Shown: positions 62,621 to 64,000 of the stretch, in pieces
Numbering within the stretch: the first letter of the stretch is position 1
Layout of the letters: every line of letters begins with the position of its first letter
Notes under the pieces: model-generated
Seen by the model: the letters and a program-made list of their open reading frames with translations, nothing else
What the model was told of the DNA's origin: nothing
The model's database searches: none
Assembly: GCA_916048095.2 (NCBI GenBank)
Contig: OU696576.1
Location: 7,673,488 to 7,737,487 of the forward strand
DNA length: 64,000 bases
Reading direction: 5' to 3'
Origin: Sacculina carcini
Lineage: Eukaryota; Arthropoda; Thecostraca; Sacculinidae
Translations under genes and position numbers: made by a program

Positions 62621-63895
62621 CTGGGATACTCATACCCCTATCGGGATACTCATGTACCTTGGAGGTATTGTCACTGGCTTATAAATTTTTTTATCAATTG
62701 TTATGTTTTTTTCCTGGTAATCCGTATCTAAATTACAGTAAGTTCAAGCAATTGAAATACTGGTGGATCTGGAAGACATACTGCCAAATAATAGGATTGG
62801 TGATAATTTTTTTAACAGTCAAGTCAAGGTGGTATGGGACCATGTTCGACAATCAATTTGGGGTATGGAACCATCAAAATGTTAAGAACCTCTGATGGTA
62901 ACCTTTGTCTGCGTTCTCCGGGTTCAAACTAGAAGTGTGTGTGTGTGCCTAAGAATAAAGTGGATCTGGTCATGTGTAATACCGGAATACATCAGGAGCT
63001 TGCGGTTTTGTTGTGACATTCACATGACTTCTTTTCTGTAGTGCATGTGCGTGACTGTTTTGTCGTCGTTTGTTTTTGCGTAAAGTACTTTTGTGGATGT
63101 GGGAATTTGTGAATGCGCGCAATCATAACACACATACATAACACACAAACACACACGACCGACAGACACTAGCGGTCTATGGTTTGTCCTTTCTCAACCA
63201 CCGCACAGCCTTATGCATCCGCTTCTTGTCAAAACGCTGTATTACCGTAATATTTATATTATTATTAATGTTGTTGCTGGGTTTGTTAGTGCGTCGGTGG
63301 CTGTCACGAAGGCCGTGCTAGACAAAGAGTAGACCAGAAGAGAAGACTATGATTCTTGAAAGAACGGCAGGTGACTTCACGTTGTGTTAGGTTGGATATT
63401 CGGGTCTAGGAGTAGCACTCAAGATGTCACTTCTGTTTGGAGTGTTCGTACACTCGTGACAGACGCCGACCCGCAATGTCATGAGCATTGTCTATGCTCC
63501 GGAATCTTCTTCTCTTGTTGAGCCTGTGCGTATGGTTTTCCGGCATTGGAGAGGTGCAGCACATCTGCTCAGCCCGGCAAGTAGTGGATACACCTAGCAG
63601 GATACATCGGCTGCCGATTCCATGAAGACGTTTCTTTCCGTGAATACACCGTAGTCCTTTTGTGTTTTCCGTATTGGTTTCCGGTGAGAGGCCGGATTTT
63701 CCCTATACACCGTTCGTGCCATTAACACCGCAGCTCCACTCTGGCTTTCTTATGTTGATGACGCTGGTCACTCGGCCACATCGCCATCGTCATTTGGGCT
63801 GACATTTTGTCTATGAAGCTCGATATCCACTGATCATTACGCTCAAGTATTTACGGTCGTTGTGCTTCAGTATCAATCATAATATTGGCCTGTGT

Positions 63896-64000
63896 CAGTG
63901 TTTCCCAACCTGTGGTACGTGAGGACCTTCCAGGTGGTACGCGAACACTTTTGTGGATCATGAACAATGACACCAACACATGTGCTCTTAGCAAAGTAAT
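63896..64000. mobile_element. Left end of a hAT-like element, cut by the window
   Basis: Begins CAGTGTTTCCCAACCTGTGG, a common hAT terminus, followed by GGTACGTGAGG...GGTGGTACGCGAACAC. The right end is outside the window. Confidence 0.5.

Overview
The window is a eukaryotic, metazoan-type chromosome segment. Genes are split by GT-AG introns, introns and spacers carry very long (CA/TG)n arrays, and many transposable-element copies are present. The organism cannot be named from this sequence alone. An invertebrate, perhaps an arthropod, is the best guess: the 6.2 kb gene has a TATA box plus a TCAGT initiator at arthropod-like spacing, and one interspersed repeat at 13.07 kb recalls repeats I remember from crustaceans. 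This is inference only.

Layout. 1-6.08 kb: no convincing gene; microsatellites and a 273-bp palindrome. 6.08-6.83 kb (+): compact, probably single-exon gene for a small secreted six-cysteine protein of unknown function. 7.7-12.9 kb: two hAT-type non-autonomous transposons with target-site duplications. 15.26-17.47 kb (+): 3' exons of a coiled-coil protein gene, convergent with the next gene. 18.59-31.68 kb (-): a complete, phase-consistent 14-exon SMYD4 orthologue (about 845 codons). Its 5.5-kb intron between exons 9 and 10 contains a structurally intact CR1/L2-like LINE (21.29-25.57 kb, antisense to the gene) set between (TG)n arrays. 32-34.4 kb: AT-rich degenerate tandem repeats. 35.5-47.2 kb (-): a TBC1D19 orthologue, 11 exons seen, first coding exon not found. 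Its introns hold an 82-bp perfect inverted repeat, a 17-bp minisatellite of about 83 copies inside a terminal-inverted-repeat element, a 908-bp (CA)n array and a 541-bp foldback element. 49.60 kb to beyond the window (+): first six coding exons of a CD36/SCARB-family scavenger receptor, with introns full of hAT MITEs and LINE remnants.

The genes are not an operon or a functional module. They encode a putative SET/MYND lysine methyltransferase, a TBC-domain protein, a membrane lipid/lipoprotein receptor and a structural coiled-coil protein, and they are simply neighbours. The features most worth following up are (i) AC repeats after donors paired with GT repeats before acceptors in the same intron; (ii) the apparent association of the LINE with (TG)n DNA; (iii) the minisatellite captured inside a DNA transposon; and (iv) the inverted repeat carrying a hammerhead-like core. 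Exon boundaries were set by eye from splice consensus, reading phase and remembered family sequence; no alignment or search was run.
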